From the NCBI GenBank assembly GCA_001592805.2, contig CP051142.1:434001-498000 (forward strand): 64,000 nt of DNA, written 5' to 3'. Within the stretch, counting starts at the first letter, position 1; each line of letters opens with the position of its first letter. A model generated the notes under the pieces. That model worked only from the letters and a program-made list of their open reading frames with translations, was not told where the DNA came from and did not search any database. This document shows positions 21,301 to 31,699 of this stretch, piece after piece. The stretch comes from Peltaster fructicola. Lineage: Eukaryota; Ascomycota; Dothideomycetes. The translations under genes were made by a program, and so were the position numbers.

Positions 21301-22859
21301 GCAAGGTCATGCTTCACCGAGCAATCACTCGTGTTTTGCGAGCTCCAATGTCCTTCTTCGACACCACACCTCTTGGTCGCATTACCAATCGCTTCGGCAA
21401 GGATGTCGATACCATGGACAACGTACTCACCGACTCAATGCGAATGTTCCTACTGACTATGGCCATGATCTTGTCAGTCTTCATCCTGATCATTGCCTAC
21501 TACTACTACTTCGCTATCGCTCTGGTGCCGCTAGCCATCGCTTTCGTCTTCTCTGCAAACTACTACCGTGCTTCAGCTCGTGAGCTAAAGAGACACGAGT
21601 CAGTCTTACGCAGTGATGTGTACAGCCGCTTCAGCGAGGCTGTCAGCGGTACTGCCACGATCAGAGCTTATGGTCTGCAGAAGCAGTTCTCGACCTCTGT
21701 CAACAATGCTGTGGACTCCATGGATGGTGCTTACTTCTTGACCTACGCCAATCAGCGATGGCTGTCAACACGATTGGACGTTATTGGTAACTTGTTGGTC
21801 TTCACAGTCGGCATCCTGGTCGTCACAGCAGAATTCAACATCAATCCATCTACGAGTGGTCTGGTACTCTCTTACATTCTCACCATCGTCCAAATGATTC
21901 AGTTCACTGTACGACAGCTAGCAGAAGTCGAGAACAACATGAACTCGACAGAACGCATACATTACTACGGAACACAACTGGAAGAAGAAGCACCGCTGAA
22001 GCTTGGCAATGTACGATCCACCTGGCCGGAGAAGGGCGAGATTGCCTTTGACAATGTGCAGATGCGCTATCGTGCAGGACTACCGTTGGTGCTCAAAGGT
22101 CTCACGATGCATGTCGGCGCTGGAGAGCGTATTGGAGTTGTTGGAAGAACAGGAGCGGGCAAATCGACAATCATGTCTACGCTCTTCCGTCTTGTTGAGC
22201 TATCCGGCGGCAGCATTTCGATCGACGGTATCAATATTGCCACGATTGGTCTACATGAGCTGCGTTCACGACTGGCAATCATCCCTCAAGACCCAACGCT
22301 CTTCCGTGGCACAATACGCAGCAACCTGGACCCATTCAATGAGCACACTGATCTAGATCTATGGAACGCTCTGCGACAAGCCGATCTTGTCGGTGTCGAA
22401 CAGAAGATGGAGGACGCCACAGCACGTATCCAGCTCGATACACAAGTGGACGACGAAGGCCTAAACTTCTCGCTTGGTCAGCGACAGCTCCTTGCTCTTG
22501 CACGAGCACTCGTTCGAGGATCGCAGATCATTGTTTGTGATGAAGCAACCTCATCAGTCGACTTCGAGACCGACCAGAAGATTCAGAAGACCATCGTGCG
22601 TGGATTCCAGGGCAAGACGCTGCTTTGCATTGCCCATCGACTGAAGACCATCATTGGCTACGACCGCATCCTTGTCATGGATGCCGGCAATGTCGCTGAG
22701 CTTGACTCGCCCATCAACTTGTACGACAAAGGTGGAATCTTCCGTGGCATGTGTGACCGCAGCGGTATCCGTAGGGAGGACTTCTTCACCTCTGAGGAGG
22801 CACACTTTGCGATGGAGTCTCCGATCATCGAGAGACAGGAAAACAAGAAGCTCGAATAG
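18351..22859 (+). CDS. ABCC-subfamily ABC transporter, Yor1-like multidrug pump
   Basis: Single exon, 1502 aa. ATP-driven exporter of organic anions and drugs, expected in the plasma membrane like yeast Yor1. Order: acidic N-terminus (about 1-130) with no extra TMD0; the hallmark FFSLMYFQWINPLMTVGY; TMD1; NBD1 with Walker A GSVGSGKSS starting at residue 667, signature VSGGQKQRLNIARA and Walker B VLMDDPLSAVD; a Lys-rich linker (KKILDKKKKKKPAALMQAE); TMD2 (from about 905); NBD2 with Walker A GRTGAGKST at 1265, signature FSLGQRQLLALARAL, and Walker B IVCDEATSSVD. As usual in ABCC proteins, NBD1 has Asp in place of the catalytic Glu and NBD2 has a divergent signature, so only one ATP site should hydrolyse efficiently. 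There is no frameshift; the length is normal for Yor1. The substrate is not predictable from sequence. Confidence 0.95.
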   Translation: MADLHGNPTSDAKHESAITNEPEPVLEAPLILNEDPVGAEQELNGRDEKYFATEPVEEVESSGKEDDIVKEKAGARAGLERTASTWTQTTGTSVGTEWSERPSDPPRKRKWSERINPLKQKYPPPIPKKRTPSREQKAGFFSLMYFQWINPLMTVGYQRPLEVNDIWSVNPDRSVYVLSQKLYANLDKRREAKSKHVLLLALFDTFRWEFVFGGVCALIAALLQVLSPFTVKYLILYAGVSYAARYEGTPAPSIGSGLGLVFGITAMQMIQSMATNHFIYRGMMVGGQCRAVLISIIFDKAMKISGRAKAGGKAPGMDKPADIKAGSEEEKKFFKTKLGKDSKAGMKGVSGDGQGWSNGRIVNLMSTDTYRVDQASGMFHVTWTSLIQVCLTLVLLCLNLKQSALAGFGLIVIVSPLLGRAIRSLMRRRKYINKVTDQRVSLTQEILSSVRFVKYFGWEMSFLDRLDKIRSLEINKIAFLLSIRNGIMAVSLSVPIFASMLAFITYSKTDNALQPAAVFSSLALFNSLRIPLNLLPTVLGQVVDGNASINRIEEFLNAEELLDEADWNNEAENAISIRNASFTWERTPTQDSDHVPGKGPKTDKQRKQEKRQSKMMAKAERKKSQQEEKAGLPTSSSQQSLEEEDHPFQINGIDINVGRNELVAIIGSVGSGKSSLLAAMAGDMRRTQGSVTFGSTRAFCPQYAWIQNATVKENIVFGQPFERRWYNKVIDACALRPDLEMLPNGDGTEIGERGITVSGGQKQRLNIARAIYFNADIVLMDDPLSAVDAHVGRHIMDQAICGLLKDKARVLATHQLHVLHRVDRIIWMKEGHIHKVSTFTDLMNNDEEFQKLMETTAVEEKKDDEAAEEDDAQGKKILDKKKKKKPAALMQAEERAVNGVGLGVYAAYIKSGGSLLVAPLVIGLLIIAQGANIVTSLWLSWWTSNKFGYTTNQYIGVYAGLGVIQAMLMFAFSVALTVYGTKASKVMLHRAITRVLRAPMSFFDTTPLGRITNRFGKDVDTMDNVLTDSMRMFLLTMAMILSVFILIIAYYYYFAIALVPLAIAFVFSANYYRASARELKRHESVLRSDVYSRFSEAVSGTATIRAYGLQKQFSTSVNNAVDSMDGAYFLTYANQRWLSTRLDVIGNLLVFTVGILVVTAEFNINPSTSGLVLSYILTIVQMIQFTVRQLAEVENNMNSTERIHYYGTQLEEEAPLKLGNVRSTWPEKGEIAFDNVQMRYRAGLPLVLKGLTMHVGAGERIGVVGRTGAGKSTIMSTLFRLVELSGGSISIDGINIATIGLHELRSRLAIIPQDPTLFRGTIRSNLDPFNEHTDLDLWNALRQADLVGVEQKMEDATARIQLDTQVDDEGLNFSLGQRQLLALARALVRGSQIIVCDEATSSVDFETDQKIQKTIVRGFQGKTLLCIAHRLKTIIGYDRILVMDAGNVAELDSPINLYDKGGIFRGMCDRSGIRREDFFTSEEAHFAMESPIIERQENKKLE

Positions 22860-23938
22860 CATGTGTTATGACCTGCATATACGAAAAGCGTGGCTTGGAT
22901 AGACATTTAATGCATCAGACTTGATACCTTTCAATGTTGTCTTGCTCTCGTGTTCTTCGATCTATGGTCGTAGTTGGAGGCACTCATCGGCAAGGCACTT
23001 GTGAGGCTGCCATGCACCACAGCTGGAGGTGAACACCCATAGCGATGGCTGGCCAGTAGGATCGCGTAGCGTAACAAGGCAACCAATGTAGTAGCTGCAG
23101 GCCATCCAGGCACACAGGAGGCCCCAGTGTCATACCTTCTGGCTGTGCTTCACAAGGTTGCTGCGCACCGTAAAGCGAGAGAAACGCTCATTGAGCTCGA
23201 CACAGAAACGGGTTGGACGTGACCAGAATGCGCACACAGCTTATCTGGATCATCTGGTTCATTGTCTCTCACATGTCCGCAGAGGATCATTCGAGGTTGG
23301 ACCCTGATGTGGTGTATTGAGCTTACCCAAATCGGCAAGCACTAGATCGACAGCTCTAAGGTAGCGGTCGTTACACGCCATGACTACTCGCTATCTCGAT
23401 GACCTACTCTTCCTCTGATACCACCTCGCCGCAGTCTATCTACCTGTTGGGCAGCCCTTCGACCTACCGCGATTCCATCTTCCAATCGCCTATATCGATC
23501 TCGACATCCCGAGAGTCGACCACAACGCGAACGTCATCCCCGCGTGTGATCACATCAGATCGACCACTCATTCACTCTCGCTATCTGGTGACTCAATCCA
23601 CAACCGTACTAGAAGCCTAACACTGTGGGCCATTCACAGATCCGAGTCACTGAGAGCGAAGGCTTGTTGATTTCGCAGATCATCAATCACTGCCCACCTG
23701 GACGGCACAGCTCACGTGGTATCGGCACTTCAACGACTTACTATTCCCCTCCCAACCATTCGTACGGCATAGCATCACCAACAAACAGCAGAAATCAGAC
23801 ATATCCCTTACACACGCCTTTCTTGTCGCTACGCCATACTCCTCACCATCCATGCATCACGACCTTCAGGACATCGCTCGCTAGGCTGTAAGAAGGAGGA
23901 TAGACATCACGGGGATACACACAACTACAACAACAACC
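22860..23938. promoter_or_regulatory. ATG1 upstream region with a possible upstream ORF
   Basis: 1079 nt between the transporter stop and the ATG1 start. From about 23370 the sequence is pyrimidine-rich, like a long 5' leader. An ATG-initiated frame at 23399-23620 (73 aa, Ser/Thr-rich) lies about 320 nt before the ATG1 start and could be an upstream ORF if the leader is that long. Nothing else is recognised. Confidence 0.35.
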
Positions 23939-26864
23939 ATGGCTTCAGCGCCGCGATCGAATTCATCCTCGAAGCGACCGTCAGCATCTGCGTTGCCAGA
24001 CAATCAGCCTGATGAGATCATCGGCGACTTCAGGCGCGGAAAAGAGATAGGAAAGGGCAGTTTCGCATCGGTCTACCTCGCCCAGCACAGGAAGAAGAAG
24101 TCATATGCTGCCGTCAAGGTCGTCCAGACCTCCAAATTGACTAAGAAGCTTAAGGAGAATCTAGAGTCGGAGATCAGCATCTTGAAATCGATCCAGCATC
24201 CACACATAGTGGCCTTGTTCGCATGTAGCGAAGGTCCGGGCTACATCTACCTGGTGATGGAATACTGTCAGCTCTCAGACTTGTCACAGTTCATGAAAAA
24301 GCGTGTCCAGCTCAGCACTCTACCGGAGACAGCAGACATCTTCCGCAAGTATCCCAACCTCGAGAATGGCGGTCTGAACGAGGTGCTCTCCCGTCACTTC
24401 GTCAAGCAGGTCGCCAGTGCGCTAGAGTATCTTCGTCATCGTAACCTCATTCATCGCGACATCAAACCTCAAAATTTACTCCTCAACCCAAGTCCCGCGT
24501 TCATGGCACGCCAACGTCCAGAAGACATCCCGCTCACGGCTAGCGACTGCTCGCTCATTCCAGCTGTCGGTGTGAACACTCTTCCAATGATCAAGGTCGC
24601 CGACTTTGGCTTCGCAAAGCACTTACCGTCCACAGCCATGGCCGAGACGCTTTGTGGCTCTCCACTCTACATGGCACCTGAGATCCTTCGATATGAGAAG
24701 TACGATGCGCGTGCAGATCTGTGGTCTACTGGCACCGTCTTATATGAGATGGTTGTTGGAAAGCCACCTTTCCGAGCGCAGAACCACGTCGACCTCCTGC
24801 GCAGGATCGAGAAAGCAGGCGATATCATCAGCTTCGATCGGCACTTGCCGGTATCGCGGGAGATGAAGAACACTATTAGGAGTTTGCTGAAGAAAGATCC
24901 TGTTGAGCGTGTCTCGTATGAGCGCTTCTTCCAGGATCCACTCATCACTGGTCCGATACCAGGACTCGTCGGCGAGGACAAGCCAGTCTCTGTCGCTGCA
25001 ATACCACAGCCAGAAGTGTCAGAACTGGCTCGCGGCCTACAGAAGCAGCCGGTCGAAGACACTGCCACTCCAACTCTTGACGAAGGACGTGCTTCACGCA
25101 AGTCATCTGATCAGGATCTGGCTCGACGGGAGCAGGCACCACCACGCAGATCATCAGAGAACCCTACCACCGAGATGCGTCGCCAGCCGAGTCAACGCGA
25201 GCAACGTCGACCAAGCATTGTCGCTCACCCTACTGCTCCAGCTAGGCAAGAGCTGCACACCGCTGCTCCACGTATCGAGCGTCGTGCCAGTCGCAGCTCC
25301 CCTCTGGCAGGTCCACCCATGGTTCGAGAGCAATCCATGAACGAAGCCAGGGCTACAGACAATCGCACACGCTCATCGCGCGACAAGAGTGCTCAGGATG
25401 TGGCAGACGAGCGGGACTACGTCTTGATCGATGGCAATCAGGTCAAGGTGAACGCTATCGCAGACGAATTCGAGGCCAATACAACCATGTATGGACGCAG
25501 CGCACCTGCTGCCGCCGGGGCTATGGCACGGCGAGCTACAGTTCAAGGTCATGTTAACTCTTTGACAGGTGCCGAACCCAGTAGCCCTTCGCGTGGCATG
25601 CAGATTGTGTCTGGTCGCTATCCACACCAGCGCAACCCGTCTTTCGACCGACGTCTTGGCGCAAGTCCGCAGTCTGCTACCAACATGCTCACCAAAGCAC
25701 TCAATGCTGCTAATGCTCGTCTTTTTGGAGCACTTGGTACCTCTCCGCCAATGCCGCCACCCATTGGTTATGCTCCTTTCCCAACATACACCGCACCACA
25801 ACTAGCCATCGGCTTCGGCGACACGCAAGATACTAAGGGACCTGTGGATGAAGATGTTAAGATCGTACGCATCATGGAAGAAGCTGCACACCGTAGTGAT
25901 GTCATCTACGGGTTTGCAGAGGTCAAGTTTCGACAATTATTGCCAGCGACTCCATCAGCACAGGATGGCCTTGGAATCCAGCAACTCGGCGATCCTGAAC
26001 GTGTGCTGCGCAGCTCTGAAGTCGATGATGATAAGGACATGACCGTCATAGCCATTGTCGGTGTCGCCGAGGAGGCACTCGTCTTGTATGTCAAGACGCT
26101 TGCCATCCTGGCCAAGACTATCGATCTCGCTGGCTTCTGGTGGACTAAACATAGTCGCAACGAAGGCGCGGCCGCCGCCGTGCCTCGCACTAACACAACG
26201 AATACCACTGACGTTAATAAAAGGATAAATAATGTCGTCCAATGGGCACGCAATCGCTTTAACGAGTGTCTCGAGAAGTCTGAGGTTGTCGGTCGCCGCC
26301 TCATTGATGCGCAGAAGTGCTTACCGGAAGACCATCCAGCACACCCAAATAACCATACAACGTCGTCAGGATCTGCTGGTGCGATCAGTGCCAGCACTGG
26401 CGACCAGATCCAGATAACTACTGGGGTGACGGCTGAGAGGCTGATGTTCGAGCGAGCAGTCGAGATGTCACGAGCAGCTGCCGTCAATGAGCTGGTCGGT
26501 GAGGAGCTACAGGACTGCGAGCTTGGCTACAAAACGGCCATCATGCTGTTTGAGGCTGTACTTGAAGCCGACGATGAGCCATTGATGCGCAAGCCGAGCG
26601 CTAAGAAGGACAAAGCTGGAGATGAACCTGTAAAGGGTGTCGAAGGCGAGGAAAGGCAGGCTGTAGTCAAGCGTGAGTTTGTTAGATCTTGCTCATACAA
26701 CCTCTGCTAACCACAGTATAGTCATCGAAGGCACTCGCGCACGACTTGGCATCTTGAGGAAGAAGCTTGCACATGCTCTTCAGGACAAGACTGCGAATCC
26801 TTTGGCGAGGAGAATCGAGCGTGCTTCCAGCCAGGCCGGCCGTCCATCTAGCAATCCTAGTTGA
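23939..26864 (+). CDS. ATG1: Autophagy serine/threonine kinase Atg1 (ULK family)
   Basis: Exons 23939-26672 and 26722-26864; intron 26673-26721 (GTGAGT...TATAG), 958 aa. Atg1 starts autophagosome formation together with Atg13 and the Atg17 complex at the phagophore assembly site. Kinase domain about 30-335: glycine loop GKGSF at 38-42, ATP-binding Lys60 (AAVK), HRD at 172-174, DFG at 222-224, APE in MAPEILRYEKYDARADLWS. A long disordered middle (about 345-620) is followed by the C-terminal MIT-type tandem domain that binds Atg13 (AVEMSRAAAVNELVGEEL, YKTAIMLFEAVLEAD, then RARLGILRKKL in exon 2). Without splicing the protein would lose that last helix, so the second exon is well supported. Start follows a pyrimidine-rich leader ending in AACAACAACC. 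Confidence 0.95.
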
Positions 26865-27316
26865 GCATCCTACTGCAAAGGAGTGTTCGCAGCTCAGCAT
26901 GTCATCAAGGCATACATTAGTTTCACGACAACCATTATGAAAGTGCTCCTGCACATGGCTTATGTATAACGATTGGAGAAAGGGGTTGTTTCGGCAGGGC
27001 CTGGAGTATGTCGGCGTACATGCGAAGGCTATCTGCCCTGCAGTGAATGTGATACCACGATGGCTAGAACGATCAGTTCCAATACCAGGTTTAATCGGCC
27101 GAGTCAATAACATGAAGAGCTCCTGTTTCACCCAGACTACTTGATACTCGAATGATGTACAGCTGACGATCAATACGGAAATAGGCTGTGGTATCGTAAG
27201 GATAAAAACTTCGACCGTCGCTGGTATCATATGCTGCTCTTCAGCCAGCCGAGAGTGATCACCAACAGCCACCTCGGTCTCCAACTCCTCGCTCCAACGC
27301 TTCAACTTCTTCAAAT
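26865..27316. other. Intergenic, converging 3' ends
   Basis: 452 nt between the ATG1 and LITAF-protein stop codons. A - strand open frame crosses it into ATG1 (26682-27314) but shows no domain and is antisense to a real exon. Nothing else seen. Confidence 0.4.
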
Positions 27317-28071
27317 CTATGCATGCTTGGCTAGAGGTGGCTGTTGAATTGGTGCCACTTGCTGAACCTGACCTGGTCCGGCCTGTACTGGGCCGAAGAC
27401 CTGGACTTGAGTGTTGGAACTGCCCTCATGTGGTCTGCGAGCAACGCGGTTGTTGCAGGTGTTGCAGTAGTGGTCCTGCAGAGGAGTTAGTTTTGCGGCG
27501 ATTCTATTGCGAAGGTGAATACGTACAAAGTCAGCACCCCAGCCGAAGATCAATGGGAAGATGGCTCCAATGCAACCGCAGCAGAGACAGCAGAGGAGTG
27601 TGTAGATCCTGGAAGAGGTCAGTGGTGTTGAGAGACAATGTCCACTATTCGCTTACCAGGTTGTGTCGGTCTCAGCCTTCCGCACGTTGGTCATGCTGCG
27701 CTGGTGACAGAATGGGCAGTCAATCCAGGCTGGATCGTAGCCGAGAGCCTCTCGTGGAGTGACCATTGCTGGAGCGTTGTTGTTGTATGTCATTTCGGCA
27801 CTGTACACAGTCAGCGTGCTGCTACTCGATGCACTTGCTTATCAACACACCGAGCTGGGTCATCTGTACGTGGCTGTCCTGGCACACCCTCTGTCTGTGT
27901 AGTTTGGGCAACAGCTGGCACAGCAGCAGCCGTGGTAGTTGTCTGGGCATACTGGCTCTTCTCGTTCTCGTAAGAAGGTGGAGCAGGTCCAGACTGGTTG
28001 ATAGCCATATCGTTGGCTGTTGTGCCAGTAGTCTGCTGCTGGTAGCCTGTTGGGTTCTCGATAACGCCCAT
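27317..28071 (-). CDS. LITAF/PIG7-domain zinc protein, 201 aa
   Basis: Four exons: 27851-28071, 27657-27800, 27527-27608, 27317-27475; introns of 50, 48 and 51 nt, summed coding length 606 nt. N-terminal Pro/Gln/Thr-rich tail, with PPSY near residue 32 (a PPxY ubiquitin-ligase-binding motif, seen in animal LITAF proteins too), then the LITAF domain: CPFC knuckle, a membrane-inserting hydrophobic stretch rich in Cys (LLCCLCCGCIGAIFPLIFG), and second knuckle HYCNTC. LITAF domains anchor on the cytosolic face of endosomes or plasma membrane and chelate one zinc. The last intron (27476-27526) is a multiple of three without a stop; splicing it places HYCNTC directly after GADF, as the family needs. 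Start MGVIENPTGY. Confidence 0.88.
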
Positions 28072-29101
28072 GATGACTAGCTGTGATTGACTGACGGAGG
28101 GAGAGGTGAGGTCGGGCAGGGAGAAGAGGAGGATGGGAGGAAAGAAAGGCTTGAGGTGCGCCTCTCAACCTACTTGTGTGCACAATCCCTCGTCTATTGT
28201 CGAGCGCCTGAAAGGGATCAATGCGTCCAGCATGCACATGCGAGCCTAGCACGGTGATCCTCTGTCGTGCTAGCAGTACACAGCCTGGGCGCTGGCAAGC
28301 AGAGCATGCAGATGTGCGGGCCCCAGTTTGACGCTTATTCTTTATTTGGCAGATTGCAGGGTCACGCTTGCCATTTCGCGGTAGTCCTGAAAGTTAACTC
28401 CATCTTCTCAGCCTTTCGACTCAGCCGCAGAGCTTCGACAGTGCAGATCGCGCTGCTGTTTGAGGGCAATTCAGCGAAGCGAGTGCCGCAAATGCCATGC
28501 TGTGCCGCAAACGAGGTCGTTATCGTGAAGTCGAGAGCTGCCGGCCTGACGGCCTCGGAAGAATCTGCCTTGGAAGAGGATTGTATCAGACAGCAAGTAC
28601 AGAGCCTGATATGCTGCTCATGGTGGCTTGCAGCTAATGTCTGACTCAAGCGAGGGGCGTGACGATAACGAAGGCCACTCCCTGGTGTCCGGGGCCTACT
28701 TTGGATACATATATGAACACTATGAGTACGTTATGTTCTTACCTGGACCAGAAGAGAGACACTGGTCAATCGATTCAATTGATTTGAGTACGTAGCTCAA
28801 TGGCTCAGCTAACACTGCTTATGAGATGTGCTCTTTATTGAGCTGTTGCTGATTGTGGTGTCAAGGTGAATAGGTCTGAGTGCTGTTGAAGACCTTTGAC
28901 ACGAACTCGCAAAGGAAAAGACCTCCCAACATACGCCTTTAGCGCCAGGCTATAAGGCTCCAAGTAAGAACAGCAAGATGGTATTTCTCGTCAATCGTAG
29001 CCAAGAGAAGCAAGGATAGAAGTTATAGTTCAAGTAGAAGCAACCATAGAGAGGTGGGTGCTAGAAGTGAAGTCCAGACATATGTGATTGATGGAGAGCC
29101 A
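28072..29101. other. Intergenic region, about 1 kb
   Basis: Contains the LITAF gene promoter (pyrimidine/purine-rich near 28090-28150) and the 3' flank of the 29102-30100 gene. Opposed open frames of about 95-125 codons overlap at 28267-28649, but neither shows a domain. No gene is assigned. Confidence 0.4.
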
Positions 29102-30100
29102 TCACGACTGCAGCTCGGGAGCGATTGTGTTGGTGATGCCCGTCTCCTGCTTAATGATAGCAGCGACATCACTCTTCTTTGGCGTGGCATCATCCTCGCT
29201 AACAATGCTGGGTATCTCGGCGATCTTCTGTGACGAAGAGCTTGATGGCTCTTCTAGCTTTCTCCTCTTTCCTCTTGGAGCTGGCTCAAGCGGCGTCCTG
29301 CAGTATGTGACCGTGCGTGTGACGACATGTCGTACACTGACGCGGCCTGGCTTGCCGTTGACTTCTGGGTCGGCGTCGCGTGGTGAGAAGGAAGCGCTCC
29401 ACGGTGTTGCGCTAAGTGGTGACTGTGCTGAGTTGGCGGTGTTCATGGCTGGAGAGTAAGGTGACTGTGGGATTTGCAGTCTTCGAGGCGTACGAGCGGA
29501 TCGTGGACCAGGCTTGACAAATGGGGAGGGAGGGACGATGATTCGTGGTGATTCGGGTCGGTTCTTCTTGTTGTTGGTCTGGGTGGTGGTGGTCGTGGTG
29601 ATGGATTGCTCCGAGACAGTGGTGCTCGAGGACGTCGTAGACGCCTCTGAGCTGTAGGAGGTATTGCGTGAGAGTGCTGGCTGCGTAGCTGGCGTGCTAC
29701 CTGTGGACAGTGCAGGCTCGAGGGTGTTGCTCGACTTCTCGTTGAAGTTGAAGCGGGAGCTCGTGCTGGTCGGCATAGGACTCATCAACGCTGGAGGAAT
29801 GTTCTTGAGGAAGTCCAGGTAGGCTGACGGAGGAGTGAGCGGCGTCTTCATGGCGTCCTCTTTTCGTAGAAAGCCTGGCGAGTAGAGCGATGGACTTCGC
29901 ATTGCAGAGGGAAATGTGCCAGAGCCAGGCGTCTGCAAGTTCGAGGAGCAGCTAGTGCTCGTGCTGTTCCTCTTGTCGAAACCAGCGGCAGCCATTGTGG
30001 CTGTCACAGCAGCAGATGCCATGGCTGCTCGTGCGGTGCTCGTGTGTCGAGAGCTATTGAAGGAGTGGAAAGAGGGAGAGAAAGTCGGACACGACGACAC
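29102..30100 (-). CDS. Disordered Ser/Thr/Pro-rich protein, possibly nuclear, 332 aa
   Basis: Single-exon frame. Start at 30100 (MSSCPTF); internal ATGs at 30022 (MASAAVTAT) and 29995 (MAAAGFDKR) are equally possible, and the last may be right because GFDKRNSTS looks like a conserved start. The protein is mostly disordered: a conserved-looking block TPLTPPSAYLDFLKNIPPAL near residue 87, a run of Thr encoded by a GTG/GGT-rich tract, many SP/TP sites (SPRIIVPPSPF, TPRRLQIPQSPYSP), and a basic GKRRKLEEP motif that fits a nuclear localisation signal. I recognise the TPPSAYLDFLK block as a recurring fungal feature but know no function. CDK or MAPK phosphorylation is inferred from the SP/TP sites. 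A splice donor (GAG/GTAAGC, near 30280 on this strand) suggests a 5' UTR intron. Confidence 0.75.
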   Translation of the reverse strand: MSSCPTFSPSFHSFNSSRHTSTARAAMASAAVTATMAAAGFDKRNSTSTSCSSNLQTPGSGTFPSAMRSPSLYSPGFLRKEDAMKTPLTPPSAYLDFLKNIPPALMSPMPTSTSSRFNFNEKSSNTLEPALSTGSTPATQPALSRNTSYSSEASTTSSSTTVSEQSITTTTTTQTNNKKNRPESPRIIVPPSPFVKPGPRSARTPRRLQIPQSPYSPAMNTANSAQSPLSATPWSASFSPRDADPEVNGKPGRVSVRHVVTRTVTYCRTPLEPAPRGKRRKLEEPSSSSSQKIAEIPSIVSEDDATPKKSDVAAIIKQETGITNTIAPELQS

Positions 30101-30328
30101 AGAAGACCTATGCAGAGAGGATGATCAGCAAAGGTCGACGGTAAAGAGGAAAGAGAAAGAAGAGGGAGGGTTGCGGCGAAGGCGGCACGGTGTACTAGTA
30201 GAGGTCGTAGGTGTAAAGCAATAGCGGTTAAATGCAAGGTAGGAGTGTAGTGGTGATAGGGACAGAGAAAAGAAAGCTTACCTCTTCTGCCTCCGCGACA
30301 AGACGAGGACTTCAGGGCCCGCCGACAG

Positions 30329-30359
30329 GCTGCTGCTGATGCTGCTGCTACTGCTGCTG
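30329..30359. repeat. Imperfect CTG/TGC tract
   Basis: GCT/CTG units interrupted by GAT and CTA, about ten units. Simple sequence in the upstream region of the - strand disordered-protein gene. Confidence 0.7.
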
Positions 30360-30663
30360 AGCAGCATTCAAAGGCAGAGTCGAAGAAATGTGACTATTTC
30401 TGGGCTGGGCGCGTAAATGTCGATGATGATGCAATGCCTTGTCCAATGAGAGCGCGCTGGTGCTAGTCTAAGCGCCTGGCTTATGCTGCACCTTTGCTGT
30501 GCCGCTAAGAGTGATTGGCCGAGCACAGGGAGAGTGTCTGCAGCTTGTCTTCGGGGGAGTCTGATAGCTGTGTCTCTGCTTCGACCCCTGCGTGTGATGA
30601 GTTCGGAGGCCTTGGAACTTTGATCGCTTGTGTGTGTGCGGTGAGAAAGAGCCTCGAAGTGAT

Positions 30664-30681
30664 TGCTGCTGCTGCTGCTGC
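30664..30681. repeat. (TGC)6 microsatellite
   Basis: Six uninterrupted TGC units in intergenic DNA. Confidence 0.8.
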
Positions 30682-31699
30682 TACACGTGACGTCGATCGC
30701 GATCCAAAATGCCGGGATGAGCGCGTGGCAGTGTTTATTTGTGGAGTTGCTCCCGAGGACACTTTGATCAGATGGAGGTTTGCTGGTCGACGATCAGGAG
30801 TTGTCTTATGCTCAGGAGGAAATGATGAGGACCTGCTGAGATGAGCACCGCGAGATTATATGCATGCCCTGTGATCTCCTCGGATGGTGGATCATGTTGG
30901 TGTTGGCAGTCCGTTCATCTCGTCGATCGAGCGTCAACGACAGTGTTGGCAGCAGCGGCGTCACGCCTCAGCTATACATAGGCTTCCTCACCAGGAAGGG
31001 CAATATTCAGGCGCCCAGTGTCCTATTGTGTGTACAAAGAGCTGTCGGCGTCTCGCTGAAGATAAGAGAACGCCAGGTATCGCGACAACCCGCTGGCAGA
31101 CAATTACTGTCCTTGCTCGTTGCTATGCAGCAATGTCATTGAACTCGAGTACGATGATGCGCGCGGTAAGGAGAGGGCTTTGGGGTCCATACCAATGTAC
31201 GGCGTCAAGGATTCCCAGACCATCCAGGGGTATGCTGCTACCAGATCGTGTGCTCCCTGTGTTGTAATGAGATGAGGACAATCAATCAGAGGTCGTTAGT
31301 CATCTGCCGACGACTGAAGAATAGGACAAGCAGGCTTTCGTAGCCAAGACGTAGCAATGGCGTCTGCTAGCCGCTGAAGAGTAGTGATGTTGATCTTCTC
31401 GCCAGGCCTCGTGGCAGACATGTGCGTTGCCTATATGTTCTTAAGAACTGTTGGTGGATGCCCACGTGGTTCCATTTGACAGGCATCCTCTTTGAAGACG
31501 TCTCGCTGCAGCTGTCGATCTGGTACATGTTACTTCTATCATGCATTGCAGCTGTGTTGGCGATCACCCGCAGGCAGCTCTTGACAACAAAATTGGTAGA
31601 TATGCTCAGTACACATTTTATCTACAGTTAGCTTGTAATGTCATTCGAACAGACGAGAACAAAATCCTTTACATACGATCACACATCATGCCGCTCTGC

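Larger units (their letters stand above)
30101..31699. other. Intergenic region, about 1.6 kb
   Basis: Left part: promoter/leader of the - strand gene, with trinucleotide tracts at 30329-30359 and 30664-30681. Right part: 3' flank of SDH2. Open frames on both strands (for example + 30515-30844) show no domain; their Ala and Ser runs come from the CTG/TGC repeats. No gene is supported. Confidence 0.4.

Noticed and set aside
25906-26487. 193-codon - strand frame
   Set aside because: Antisense to the ATG1 coding region, no recognisable domain.
26682-27314. 210-codon - strand frame next to the LITAF gene
   Set aside because: Overlaps ATG1 exon 2 on the other strand, no domain; likely chance, though the intergenic part (26865-27314) is not ruled out by sequence alone.
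28267-28649. Overlapping + and - frames of about 95-125 codons
   Set aside because: Neither shows a domain, signal or conserved-looking block.
30515-30844. 109-codon + frame with an Ala run
   Set aside because: The Ala run is just the (TGC)6 tract; no domain.
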